Below, piece by piece: positions 57,058 to 64,000 of a stretch of DNA of 64,000 nucleotides (within the stretch, counting starts at the first letter, position 1; each line of letters starts with the position of its first letter). A model generated the notes under the pieces. It had not been told where the DNA came from. It did no database searches and saw only the letters and a program-made list of their open reading frames with translations. A program made the position numbers and the translations under genes. This DNA is from Streptomyces sp. P9-A4 (GTDB lineage Bacteria; Actinomycetota; Actinomycetes; Streptomycetales; Streptomycetaceae): NCBI RefSeq assembly GCF_036634195.1, contig NZ_JAZIFY010000001.1, positions 682,001 to 746,000 of the forward strand. Direction: 5' to 3'.

Positions 57058-58962
57058 GTGGCCATGCACGTTGATCGGCCCCTCCGCGTTCCCGTCGGGC
57101 CGGACGCCGAGCGGTGGCGGACCTTCCCCGCTGAGCGGACCCTCGTCGTCGCCGCGCGCACCGTCGTCTCCACCACCCGGGTCCTGGAGTGCCTCCCCGC
57201 CGTCCTGCGCGACGACACCCGGGTGAGCGTCGTCTTCGCTTACGACCCCACCTCCGCCTTCAACGACGGCGTCCTCGACCTGCTGCACGACTCCGGCTGC
57301 CGTGTGATGCCCTGGACGCAGCTCCGTGACCTCGCCCCGGACCTCGTCCTGACCGCCAGCGAGAACATCGACGTCCCCGAGGGCGCGTACCCCGTCCTCG
57401 TCCTCCCCCACGGCATCGGCTTCCAGAAGTACGTGCCGGACTCGCGCGCCGACCGGGTCCGGCTCTCCGGTCTCGTGCCCGACGCGCTCCTGGCGGCGGG
57501 CCGCGCCTGGCTGGCGACCTCTCATCCGGACCAGCGCGAACAACTGCTCTCCGCCCACCCCGAGGCGGCCGGCCGCACGCTCCTGGTGGGCGACCCGTGC
57601 TTCGACGAGCTGATGGCCAGCGCGCCGCTGCGGTCCGCGTACCGCGCGGCGCTCGGCGTCGGCGCCGGGCAGCGGCTCGTGGTGGTCAGTTCGACGTGGG
57701 GGCCGACCTCGCTGCTCGGCGAGCGGCCCGGCCTTCCGGCGCGGCTGCTCGGCGCGCTCCCGTACGACGACTACCGCGTGGCGGCCGTCGTCCACCCCAA
57801 CGTGTGGGCGGCGCACGGCTCCTGGCAGCTCCGCCGCCACCTCGCCGCCGCGCTGGACGCGGGCCTGCTGCTGGTCCCGCCGGTGCACGCCTGGCGTTCC
57901 GTGCTCCTCGCGTCGGACCTGGTGGTCGGGGACCACGGCTCGGTGACCCTGTACGGCGCGGCGCTCGGCCGGCCGGTGCTGCTCTCGGCGTTCGGGAGCG
58001 ACTCCGTACCCGGTACGGCGGCGGAGGTACTGGGCCGGCACGCGCCGCGCCTCGACCCGGGGCGGGACGCGCGCGGACAGGTGGAGGCGGCGTTCGAGCC
58101 GGCGGCGCGCGCGGGGTACGCGGAGGTGGCGGACCGGGCGTTCAGCGAACCGGGACGGGCGCTCGGCAGGCTGCGCACGGTCCTGTACGACCTCCTGCGC
58201 CTGCCGGAGCCGTCGTCCGCTCCGCCTCCGGTGCGCGCCCTCGCTCCGGTCCGTGTACCGGCGGAGCCCGTCACGTCCTGGCGGGTACGCGCGCGCGTGA
58301 CCCGGGACGCCGGGACTTCGGCCGTGGTGGTCGAGGTGGAACGCTTCCCGTCCGCCGTGGCGGACGGAGCGCCGGAAGGGTCGCCGGACGGAGCGACGTA
58401 CGGGTCCCCGGACGGGGTGCCGGATGCGGGATCCCCCGCCGTCGAGCTGTTCTCGCCTCTCACCTGCACGGACGCGGAACGGGACCTGGGGATCGTGGAG
58501 AGCGCGTCGGTCGTCCTGAGCGCGGCGCCGGCCGCGACCGCGACGGCCGCGCTCGGCTGGATCGACGAGACGCTCGGGGCCCGGCCGGGCTGCCTCGTGG
58601 CGGCGACCTCGCTCGACGCGGGCGGCCATCTGGTGGGGCTGCGGGACGGGCGGGGCGTCGAGGTGACGCAGGGCGGCTCCTTCACCGACCCGCATCTTCC
58701 GGCGACGGCGGTCTACGCGTGCCTGCGCACCGGACTCCCCCTGGACGGCCCGGTGTCCGTGCGCGCGGGGCGCGCCCCGGACGGTGGGCTGTCGTCCGTG
58801 CACGAGCGGCGCTCTCCGGACGGTGGGGTGCCCGCGCTCGGGGGGCGCGCTCCGCACGGTGAGGGGTCGCCGTACGGCGACGCCTCCGGCGCGGCGGGCC
58901 TGGTCCTGATCCTGGTCCTGCGCACCGTCACCGCACCGGGCCGGAGCCCGACCACCGGCTGA
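57058..58962 (+). CDS. GT-B-like protein of the streptomycete 'translation initiation factor 2' family
   Basis: The 634-residue soluble protein has an N-terminal half resembling glycosyl/glycerophosphotransferase folds: LVVAARTVVSTTRVLECLPAVLRDD, VLVLPHGIGFQKYVPDS, TLLVGDPCFDELMASAPLRSAYRAALGV, LVVVSSTWGPTSLLGERPGLPARLLGALPYDDYRVAAVVHPNVWAAHG, and SVLLASDLVVGDHGSVTLYGAALGRPVLLSAFG. The GDHGS and HPN elements match donor-site motifs of that fold. Relatives are often mislabelled translation initiation factor 2. The last 200 residues are Pro/Gly-rich repeats (SPDGVPDAG). GTG 57058 is chosen for the -10 upstream; ATG 57064 and GTG 57034 are possible. Confidence 0.8.
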   Translation: MAMHVDRPLRVPVGPDAERWRTFPAERTLVVAARTVVSTTRVLECLPAVLRDDTRVSVVFAYDPTSAFNDGVLDLLHDSGCRVMPWTQLRDLAPDLVLTASENIDVPEGAYPVLVLPHGIGFQKYVPDSRADRVRLSGLVPDALLAAGRAWLATSHPDQREQLLSAHPEAAGRTLLVGDPCFDELMASAPLRSAYRAALGVGAGQRLVVVSSTWGPTSLLGERPGLPARLLGALPYDDYRVAAVVHPNVWAAHGSWQLRRHLAAALDAGLLLVPPVHAWRSVLLASDLVVGDHGSVTLYGAALGRPVLLSAFGSDSVPGTAAEVLGRHAPRLDPGRDARGQVEAAFEPAARAGYAEVADRAFSEPGRALGRLRTVLYDLLRLPEPSSAPPPVRALAPVRVPAEPVTSWRVRARVTRDAGTSAVVVEVERFPSAVADGAPEGSPDGATYGSPDGVPDAGSPAVELFSPLTCTDAERDLGIVESASVVLSAAPAATATAALGWIDETLGARPGCLVAATSLDAGGHLVGLRDGRGVEVTQGGSFTDPHLPATAVYACLRTGLPLDGPVSVRAGRAPDGGLSSVHERRSPDGGVPALGGRAPHGEGSPYGDASGAAGLVLILVLRTVTAPGRSPTTG

Positions 58963-59013
58963 GCCGAGGTCACAGCCGCTGAGCCCACCCTCCCGGACGT
59001 GGATTCCCCGTCC

Positions 59014-61653
59014 TCACTCCGCTCCGAGGGCCCTCAGACGCTCCCGCATGATCGGGGCCAGGGGGCTGCCGCCGGCCTCGTGGATGTCCGCCGCCCTGGT
59101 CAGCCAGTCGGGGACCTCCGTCGTACGCAGGCCCGTGCGCTCCGCGATGTCCGCGAGGGCGACGAGTGCCTGGGCCTCGTAGTGCGTGGCGTGCTCCGCG
59201 CCGAGGGTGGTGGCGGCGTCCTCCAGGTCGCGCATCGCCGCGTCGGTGTCGCCGAGGTGGTCGTGGACGATGCCGAGCGCCGCGGTGGCGCGGGCCGCCA
59301 TGCGCCGGTCCCGGCAGTCGGTCAGCGACCGGTGGGCGGTGCGCAGGGTCTCCAGGGCGGTCGCGGGCTCGCCCGCCGCGTCCTGGGCGCAGCCGAGGAA
59401 GTAGGTGGCGATGGCCGCGCCGCGCGCCTCCCCGGCCCGGGTGTTGAGCTCCAGGGACGCCCGGTAGGCGGCGATGGCGCGAGCCGGATCGTGCCGGTCC
59501 CAGTACCGGCCGTCGAACTCGCGCACGGAGGCGCTGAGCACGGCGTGCCCGGCGACCTCGGCGCAGGCGAGGGCCCGGTCGAGGGCGGCGCGCGCCCGGT
59601 CGTCCTCGCCCAGGTCGAGCAGGGGCCTGGAGAGCAGGCTGCGCAGCCGGGCCTCGGCCGCCGGCGCCACGGCCGACGCGGCGGCGGCGGCTCCCAGTTC
59701 GAGCGATTCCCGCCAGGGCCCCAGGGCCCGCTGGTGGAGGAAGAGCACGCTGTACGCCTCCGCCAGCTGCCATACGGGGGTGTCGAGGCCGCCCGTGGCG
59801 GCGCCGGCGCGCAGCACGGCGAGGAGGTCCGCGCTGCGGCTCTCCAGCCAGATGAGCGGTGCGGGTCCGCCGGGCGCCGCGAAGGGGTCCCGTACCCCGT
59901 CCAGGAGTACGTCGAGGTCGGCGACGCGCAGCCGGTCGGCGCGGACGGCACGGTCGGCGAGCGCCGTGAGGACGAGGAAGTGGGTGAGGACACGGTCGAC
60001 GAGCGCGGCCTCGCCTGTGGCGGGCTCCTCCGCGTCGGCGCACGCGCGCGCGTGCAGGCGGACGAGGTCGTGCATGCGGTAGCGGCCGTCGGTGGTCCGT
60101 TCGAGCAGTCCGTCGGCGGCGAGCCGGCCGAGCAGCGGGGCGGTCTCGGCGGGTGTGGCGCCGAGCGCGGCGGCGGAGGTGTCGGCGTCGTGGGTGCGGC
60201 AGGGGTGCCAGCCGAGGTACCGGTAGAGGCGGGCCGCTCCGGTCGGCAGCAGGCGGTACGTGGGGTTGAGGACGGCGGACATCGAGTGGTCTCCTCCCAG
60301 CGGCCCCAGGGACAGGGCGTCGAGCCTGCGGTTCTCGTCCGCGAGTTCCCCGGCCAGGGCGGCCGTGGTGAGCGAGGGGTCGGTGAGGAGGCGGGCGGCG
60401 GCGATCCGCAGGGCGACGGGCAGACCGCCGCAGAGCGCGACGAGGTGTTCGGCGGCGGCCGGATCGGCGGCGACGGTGTCCGCGCCGCACCGTTCGGCGA
60501 GCAGCCGCAGGGCGCCGTCCCGGTCCAGCGGGCGGAGGGCGAGGGTCCGGGCCCCGTCGAGGACGAGTTCGCCGAGCGGCGACTGACTGGTGACGAGTAC
60601 GGCGCTGCCGGGGCCCTTGGGGACGAGCGGGCGGACCTGGGCGGGCTCGCCGACGTCGTCGAGGACGACGAGGAGCCGTCGGTCGGCGGTGCGGGAGCGG
60701 AAGAGCGCGGCGCGTTCCTGGAGCGAGCCGGGCATGTAGGTGTCGGTCACGCCGAGACCGCGCAGGCACATGGCGACGGCCTCGGAGACGTCACCGCCGG
60801 TCTGTCCGCGGAGGGCGGCGAAGTCCACGTACAGCTGCCCGTCGGGGTACTGGTCCCGGGCGGTGGCGGCCCAGTGCCAGGCGGTCGCCGTCTTGCCGAC
60901 ACCGGGCAGCCCGTGGAGGACGCCGATGCCGACGGGGGCGGACGCGGTCCGGGCCGGCGCCGGGGCGGCGGACGCGGCCGCGCCCGGCGCGGTCCCGGCC
61001 ACCGCCGCCCCGCCCGCCGTACCGGCGCGTGCTGTCGGCGGGCCGAACCAGCGGTCCAGCTCGGACAGGTCGGCGGTGCGGTTGACGAACGCGGCCGTCA
61101 GGGCGGGTACCTGGTCGGGACGCGGACCGGAGGGTACGGGGCCGGAAGGTACGGGGCCGGAGGCGGCGGGGTCCTGATGCTGGTGCACGGTGACGTTGAT
61201 ATCGCCGTGGATCCGCGAACCCTGGAAGGCCGGGCCGTGGTTCACCCCGCCGAAGTGGTACGCGGTGGTGGCCGGAGGTCCGAAGGCGGCGATGAGTTCC
61301 TGGAGTTCGGCCACGGCGGCGGGGTCGTCGCGGAGCACCCGGAGGAGCCGTTCGCTCCAGTGCGCCTCGATGGCGCGGGCGGCGGTCTCGTCCCCGGCGG
61401 CCCGCGCTGCCGCCACCTCGCGTCCTGCGGCCTCCAGTTCACCGACGACCCGGCCGGTGTCCTGACCGTCCTGGTCACCGCCGCCCGAGCCCACGGCCGT
61501 ACCGGCGCCGTCGGGCCGATCACCCTCCACGCCTCCGCCCCGGCGGCGGAACAGGCGCCAGTCACGCGCCTTGGCCTGCTCCCAGACGTCCGAGACGACG
61601 AGCCCGAACACGGTCGTCACCCCCGACATGGCAAGCGCCGCCAGCTCTTCCAC
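59014..61653 (-). CDS. STAND NTPase (NB-ARC) with TPR repeats
   Basis: The 879-residue protein starts with a helical domain (EELAALAMSGVTTVFGLVVSDVWEQAKARDWRLFRR, then HWSERLLRVLRDDPAAVAELQELIAAF), a linker with the phrase FQGSRIHGDINVTVHQHQD, and the NB-ARC core. Visible are the P-loop GLPGVGKTA (248-256), Walker B LLVVLDDV (about 327-334), sensor LVTSQSPLGEL and GLPVALRIAA (about 410-419). A winged-helix part follows, ending GRYRMHDLVRLHARA, and TPRs from about 620 (AIAAYRASLELNTRAGEARGAA, ALETLRTAHRSLTDCRDRRMAARATAALG). There is no SARP or LuxR output domain. GTG 61653 follows GGGGGA. It may be a signalling or defence ATPase. Confidence 0.9.
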   Translation of the reverse strand: MEELAALAMSGVTTVFGLVVSDVWEQAKARDWRLFRRRGGGVEGDRPDGAGTAVGSGGGDQDGQDTGRVVGELEAAGREVAAARAAGDETAARAIEAHWSERLLRVLRDDPAAVAELQELIAAFGPPATTAYHFGGVNHGPAFQGSRIHGDINVTVHQHQDPAASGPVPSGPVPSGPRPDQVPALTAAFVNRTADLSELDRWFGPPTARAGTAGGAAVAGTAPGAAASAAPAPARTASAPVGIGVLHGLPGVGKTATAWHWAATARDQYPDGQLYVDFAALRGQTGGDVSEAVAMCLRGLGVTDTYMPGSLQERAALFRSRTADRRLLVVLDDVGEPAQVRPLVPKGPGSAVLVTSQSPLGELVLDGARTLALRPLDRDGALRLLAERCGADTVAADPAAAEHLVALCGGLPVALRIAAARLLTDPSLTTAALAGELADENRRLDALSLGPLGGDHSMSAVLNPTYRLLPTGAARLYRYLGWHPCRTHDADTSAAALGATPAETAPLLGRLAADGLLERTTDGRYRMHDLVRLHARACADAEEPATGEAALVDRVLTHFLVLTALADRAVRADRLRVADLDVLLDGVRDPFAAPGGPAPLIWLESRSADLLAVLRAGAATGGLDTPVWQLAEAYSVLFLHQRALGPWRESLELGAAAAASAVAPAAEARLRSLLSRPLLDLGEDDRARAALDRALACAEVAGHAVLSASVREFDGRYWDRHDPARAIAAYRASLELNTRAGEARGAAIATYFLGCAQDAAGEPATALETLRTAHRSLTDCRDRRMAARATAALGIVHDHLGDTDAAMRDLEDAATTLGAEHATHYEAQALVALADIAERTGLRTTEVPDWLTRAADIHEAGGSPLAPIMRERLRALGAE

Positions 61654-61870
61654 CGCTCCCCCATTCTGTCGCGCATCACCTCGCGCCGGTGCGTCGACGG
61701 GACGCCCCGTGACCACCGTAGAGAGATCGGCGAGGCTTTGAACAGCCCGCTCGCCGTCGCGCCGAGGCGTCCCGTGGCGCGTTCCGCCCGCCGGGCGCCG
61801 GGGCTCGCCTCACCCGTACCGTCGCCGCAGGAACGATTTCCTCCTATATCGGGGCCACCAGGGTGTGCCC

Positions 61871-61990
61871 ATGTCCCCGAAGCAGCAGCGTGGCGAAGCC
61901 ACGGGCGAGCGCCTGCTGACGACGGCGCCGAGGTGGTACGAGGAGTGCGGCCCGCAGGGGTTCACCGTGACGTCGGTGACGGCGGCGAGG
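61871..61990 (+). pseudogene. N-terminal fragment of a TetR family regulator
   Basis: From ATG 61871 the frame reads SPKQQRGEATGERLLTTAPR, WYEECGPQGFTVTSVTAA and then breaks off at about 61988. The first part matches helix 1 and the start of the HTH of TetR regulators beginning SPKQQRGEATVERLL. The recognition helix and all later parts are absent. The next bases are the reverse complement of the cysteine hydrolase gene end (stop codon at 61993), so a deletion seems to have joined the two. Confidence 0.7.
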
Positions 61991-61992
61991 TT

Positions 61993-62619
61993 CTACGCGC
62001 CCGCCCGGTCCGCGGCGGGAGCCGTGAAGGTGACGTCGGCCGCCGGTACGGTGACCTCCGCGTCGCTCCCCAGGGCGTACGCCGCGACGCGGGAGACGAC
62101 GGCGGCGGGAATCGCGTCGCTGATCCCGGGCGCGGCCGGAACGTTCTGGGTGGCATGGGCGTCATGGGGAACGACGACCCGGTAGCCGCGTGCCAGGGCG
62201 GTACGGGCCGTCGCCTGGACGCACATCTCGGACATCACTCCGCAGACGGCGAGCGCGCGTACCCCCGCGTCGGTGAGCACGCCGCCCAACGGGGTCCCCT
62301 CGAAGCCGTCGTCGCGCGGCTTGCGGATCACGGTCTCGCGGGGGCCGGGCGCGACGGGGTGGTGGAGTTCCCAGCCTGGCGTGTGGGGTTCGTCCTCCGC
62401 GCCGGGAGGTCCGTCGTTCTGGAGGTGGACGACGAGCGCGCCGGCCCGGCGGGCCCGCGCGATCAGGTCGGTCGTACGGTCGACGAGCCGGGCGGCGGCG
62501 GGCACGGCCCCGGCGCCGGTCACGAAGGCCGACTGGACGTCCACGACGATCAGGGCGTCGACGGGCGGGGCGTGCGGGGGCGCGGGTACGGGTGCGGGCG
62601 GGGGCGCGTACGAGGTCAT
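61993..62619 (-). CDS. cysteine hydrolase (isochorismatase-like)
   Basis: The 208-residue protein has a Pro-rich start, then ALIVVDVQSAFVTGAGAVPAAARLVDRTTDLIARARRAGALVVHLQND with the catalytic Asp, TPGWELHHPVAPGPRETVIRKPRDDGFEGTPLGGVL with the catalytic Lys, and VRALAVCGVMSEMCVQATARTALARGYRVVVPHDAHAT with the nucleophilic Cys in MSEMCVQAT. It would hydrolyse an amide or ester such as nicotinamide-like or isochorismate-like substrates. ATG 62619 has only a weak RBS. Its last residues may be altered by the deletion next to the TetR fragment. Divergent from the methyltransferase with 87 bases between. Confidence 0.9.
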   Translation of the reverse strand: MTSYAPPPAPVPAPPHAPPVDALIVVDVQSAFVTGAGAVPAAARLVDRTTDLIARARRAGALVVHLQNDGPPGAEDEPHTPGWELHHPVAPGPRETVIRKPRDDGFEGTPLGGVLTDAGVRALAVCGVMSEMCVQATARTALARGYRVVVPHDAHATQNVPAAPGISDAIPAAVVSRVAAYALGSDAEVTVPAADVTFTAPAADRAGA

Positions 62620-62694
62620 CAGGTCATCATCAGTCCCATCGGCCCCTGTTGCCACGGAGTTTCGCCCGGCCGGGCGCGCACCCGGCCCTCCCGC

Positions 62695-62700
62695 TAGGGT
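62695..62700 (+). promoter_or_regulatory. -10 box of leaderless methyltransferase promoter
   Basis: TAGGGT lies six bases before GTG 62707, without an RBS. This is the classic streptomycete leaderless arrangement. Confidence 0.6.
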
Positions 62701-62706
62701 CTCCGG

Positions 62707-63366
62707 GTGACCGAACTCGACACCCTGCACACCACCCGCGAGGCCTACGACGCCATCGCCCCCACGTATGCCGAGATGTTCCACGACCAGCTCCGCGACC
62801 GGCCGCTGGAGCGGGCCCTCCTGAGCGCGTTCGCGGAGCTGGTACGGGCGAGCGGCGACGGCGACGGCCACGGCCCGGTCGCGGATCTCGGCTGCGGGCC
62901 CGGTGGCATCACGGCTCACCTCCACGGTCTCGGCCTGGACGTCTTCGGAGTCGACGCCTCCCCCGTGATGGTCGGGCTCGCGCGCGAGGCCCACCCGGGG
63001 ATCCGGTTCGAGGTCGGCTCGATGGCGGCGCTGGACATCGAGGACGGCACGCTCGGTGGGGTGCTCGCACGGTGGTCCGTCATCCACACGCCGCCGCAGG
63101 ACGTGCCGGGGGTCCTGGCCGAGTTCGCCCGGGTACTGGCCCCCGGCGGCCACCTGTTGATCGCCTTCCCGGCCACGGACGGCCCCGACGAGAAGTCGCA
63201 GTCCTACGACCACACGGTGGCGACGGCCTACCGCTGGTGCCCCGACCACCTCGCCGCGCTCCTCCGCGCACACGGCTTGGAGGAGTCCGCCCGCCTCCGG
63301 CTCGAGCCGAAGCCCACGGACCGCCGCCAGTTCCGCGAGATCCAACTCCTGGCTCGCAAGGCGTAG
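62707..63366 (+). CDS. class I SAM-dependent methyltransferase
   Basis: The 219-residue protein has the Rossmann-like methyltransferase motifs: AYDAIAPTYAEMFHDQL at the start, PVADLGCGPGGITAHLHGLGLDVFGVDASPVMVGLAREAHPGIRFEVGSM (motifs I and II), LGGVLARWSVIHTPPQDVPGVLAEFARVLAPGGHLLIAFPA (motifs IV-VI). The acceptor is unknown; small-molecule O- or N-methylation is usual. GTG 62707 with a -10 box just upstream points to a leaderless transcript. Confidence 0.95.
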   Translation: MTELDTLHTTREAYDAIAPTYAEMFHDQLRDRPLERALLSAFAELVRASGDGDGHGPVADLGCGPGGITAHLHGLGLDVFGVDASPVMVGLAREAHPGIRFEVGSMAALDIEDGTLGGVLARWSVIHTPPQDVPGVLAEFARVLAPGGHLLIAFPATDGPDEKSQSYDHTVATAYRWCPDHLAALLRAHGLEESARLRLEPKPTDRRQFREIQLLARKA

Positions 63367-63487
63367 TCCGGGCGAGAAGCCCGCCCCGGCCCGCAGGAGC
63401 CGCTCATCGCGTCCGCCCGTCATCTCCACCGGGGTCGCGACGGACTCGACACCCTTCGCTCTTCTCCACCGAGGTACGAGGAGATCC

Positions 63488-63748
63488 ATGGTCGACACCG
63501 TCAGCTCACTCGCCGCCCGTGTTCACGAACTGCAGGTGGCGATCCTGACCGAGGGACCCGGCGCGGTGGGCACCGCGGGCCTCCCCGGCGTCAACGGGCG
63601 GCCGAGGGCCGGGCCTTCGTCGAACGTCCCGGCGTCGGCACCGCGCTCGTCCCCTGCCCACCGCTGGGCTCGCTCACCCACCCGGGCTGACCGGCCGCGG
63701 AGAGCGCCGCGGGCGGTACGCGCGGAATCCCGTCGCTACAGCTCGTAG
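63488..63748 (+). pseudogene. short gene, possibly frameshifted
   Basis: ATG 63488 has a good AGGAG seven bases upstream. The frame reads VDTVSSLAARVHELQVAILTEG, then turns Pro/Ser/Arg-rich. In the -1 frame from about 63595, AAEGRAFVERPGVGTALVPCPPLGSLTHPG runs to a TGA at 63690 and looks like a natural C-terminus. A single indel between would join them into a roughly 65-residue protein. Alternatively the product is just the 86-residue frame. Function unknown. The rest of the gap 63367-63735 shows nothing else. Confidence 0.4.
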
Positions 63749-63990
63749 TCCTGGGCCAGCTCCTCCCAGCGGACGCCGCGAAGCGCGGGATCGGCGTCCT
63801 CACCGGCCGGTACCTCGGGGGCGGGCTGGAACCAGGCGACGACAAGGGAGGATCCGTCCATCGCCGGGTCGAGCGCGGCGGAGTCGAAGACGCCGACGCA
63901 GAACACGGATGGCAGCACCTCGACGGGGCCGAAGGCGCCGGCGGTCTCGTCCGGGTACTCGCGGGAGGGCGGAACGAAATGAAACGGCAT
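63736..63990 (-). CDS. hypothetical protein, possibly 5'-partial
   Basis: The frame gives 84 residues from ATG 63990: PFHFVPPSREYPDETAGAFGPVEVLPSVFCVGVFDSAALDPAMDGSSLVVAWFQPAP, ending EELAQDYEL. It is acidic and looks like a small alpha-beta protein; I have the impression that similar proteins of unknown function occur in streptomycetes. The frame stays open to the window edge and no RBS is seen, so the gene may start beyond 64000. Its 3' end overlaps the plus-strand short frame by 13 bases. Confidence 0.65.
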   Translation of the reverse strand: MPFHFVPPSREYPDETAGAFGPVEVLPSVFCVGVFDSAALDPAMDGSSLVVAWFQPAPEVPAGEDADPALRGVRWEELAQDYEL

Positions 63991-64000
63991 GGAGGCATAC

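Noticed and set aside
58999..62697. 1232-codon plus-strand open frame
   Set aside because: It lies opposite the STAND NTPase and cysteine hydrolase genes, whose motifs are clear, and has no domain of its own.
1..64000. CRISPR arrays, transposases, integrase or attachment sites
   Set aside because: No spaced direct repeats of CRISPR type, no transposase or recombinase motifs and no tRNA were seen in the translations or gaps.

Overview
The window is about 73% GC, with densely packed genes whose third codon positions are almost all G or C, GTG/TTG starts, many leaderless starts and a typical actinobacterial gene content (mycothiol- and F420-type enzymes, ETF, DUF6421/DUF6986/DUF5134 families, two PASTA-less Ser/Thr kinases, a PAS-GAF-SpoIIE phosphatase, MocR and STAND proteins). 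It looks like chromosomal DNA of a Streptomyces or a very close relative. I see no rRNA, tRNA, CRISPR array, insertion sequence, prophage or biosynthetic cluster. It reads as core-to-accessory chromosome with scattered decayed gene fragments.

Layout. 1-9.5 kb: tail of an MFS transporter, a maleylpyruvate-isomerase-type enzyme, a two-component pair, the collapsed remains of a divergent gene pair, a TetR/deazaflavin-nitroreductase divergon, and a geranylgeranyl-reductase/M20-dipeptidase divergon built on a perfect inverted repeat, then an MBL hydrolase. 9.6-16.8 kb: a P-loop kinase-Nudix fusion, a ROK/LacI pair around a palindromic operator, a transmembrane Ser/Thr kinase, and a DUF6986 aldolase-like gene behind two IclR-type boxes. 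16.9-25.4 kb: the etfB-etfA operon, flavin reductase, thioredoxin-like protein, acyltransferase, a B3/B4 protein, and the compact DUF6421-SDR-threonine aldolase operon. 25.5-38.8 kb: GNAT, DUF5134, M56 peptidase, PAP2, TetR, secreted LVIVD protein with a divergent DUF305 lipoprotein, an ArsR/Old-Yellow-Enzyme divergon, a BNR-propeller protein, ung, an N-acetylglucosamine-kinase-like gene, a CbiX-like gene and a lactonase. 38.9-48.5 kb: FUSC exporter, YciI-ECF42 sigma pair, Lrp, a Mop/TOBE regulator, DinB, and a PAS-GAF-SpoIIE phosphatase divergent from a second Ser/Thr kinase.

48.5-52.4 kb holds a two-gene operon encoding separate bacterial equivalents of the two halves of the plant Tm-1 protein, divergent from a MocR regulator that probably controls it. 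52.4-64 kb is more accessory: a 600-base repeat-bearing gap, an FAD monooxygenase followed by a truncated flavoprotein, an AhpD-like gene behind a CsoR-type operator, ArsR and STAS genes, a nine-copy heptanucleotide repeat before a large GT-B-like gene, a STAND NTPase with TPRs, a TetR fragment abutting a cysteine hydrolase, a methyltransferase, and short end genes.

The most notable themes are the Tm-1-like operon with its MocR, the STAND NTPase, a large number of leaderless promoters (an extended -10 hexamer 6-8 bases before the start codon) often combined with inverted repeats, and three places where gene remnants show deletion junctions. Functional names rest on recognisable motifs read by eye. 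No database search was run.
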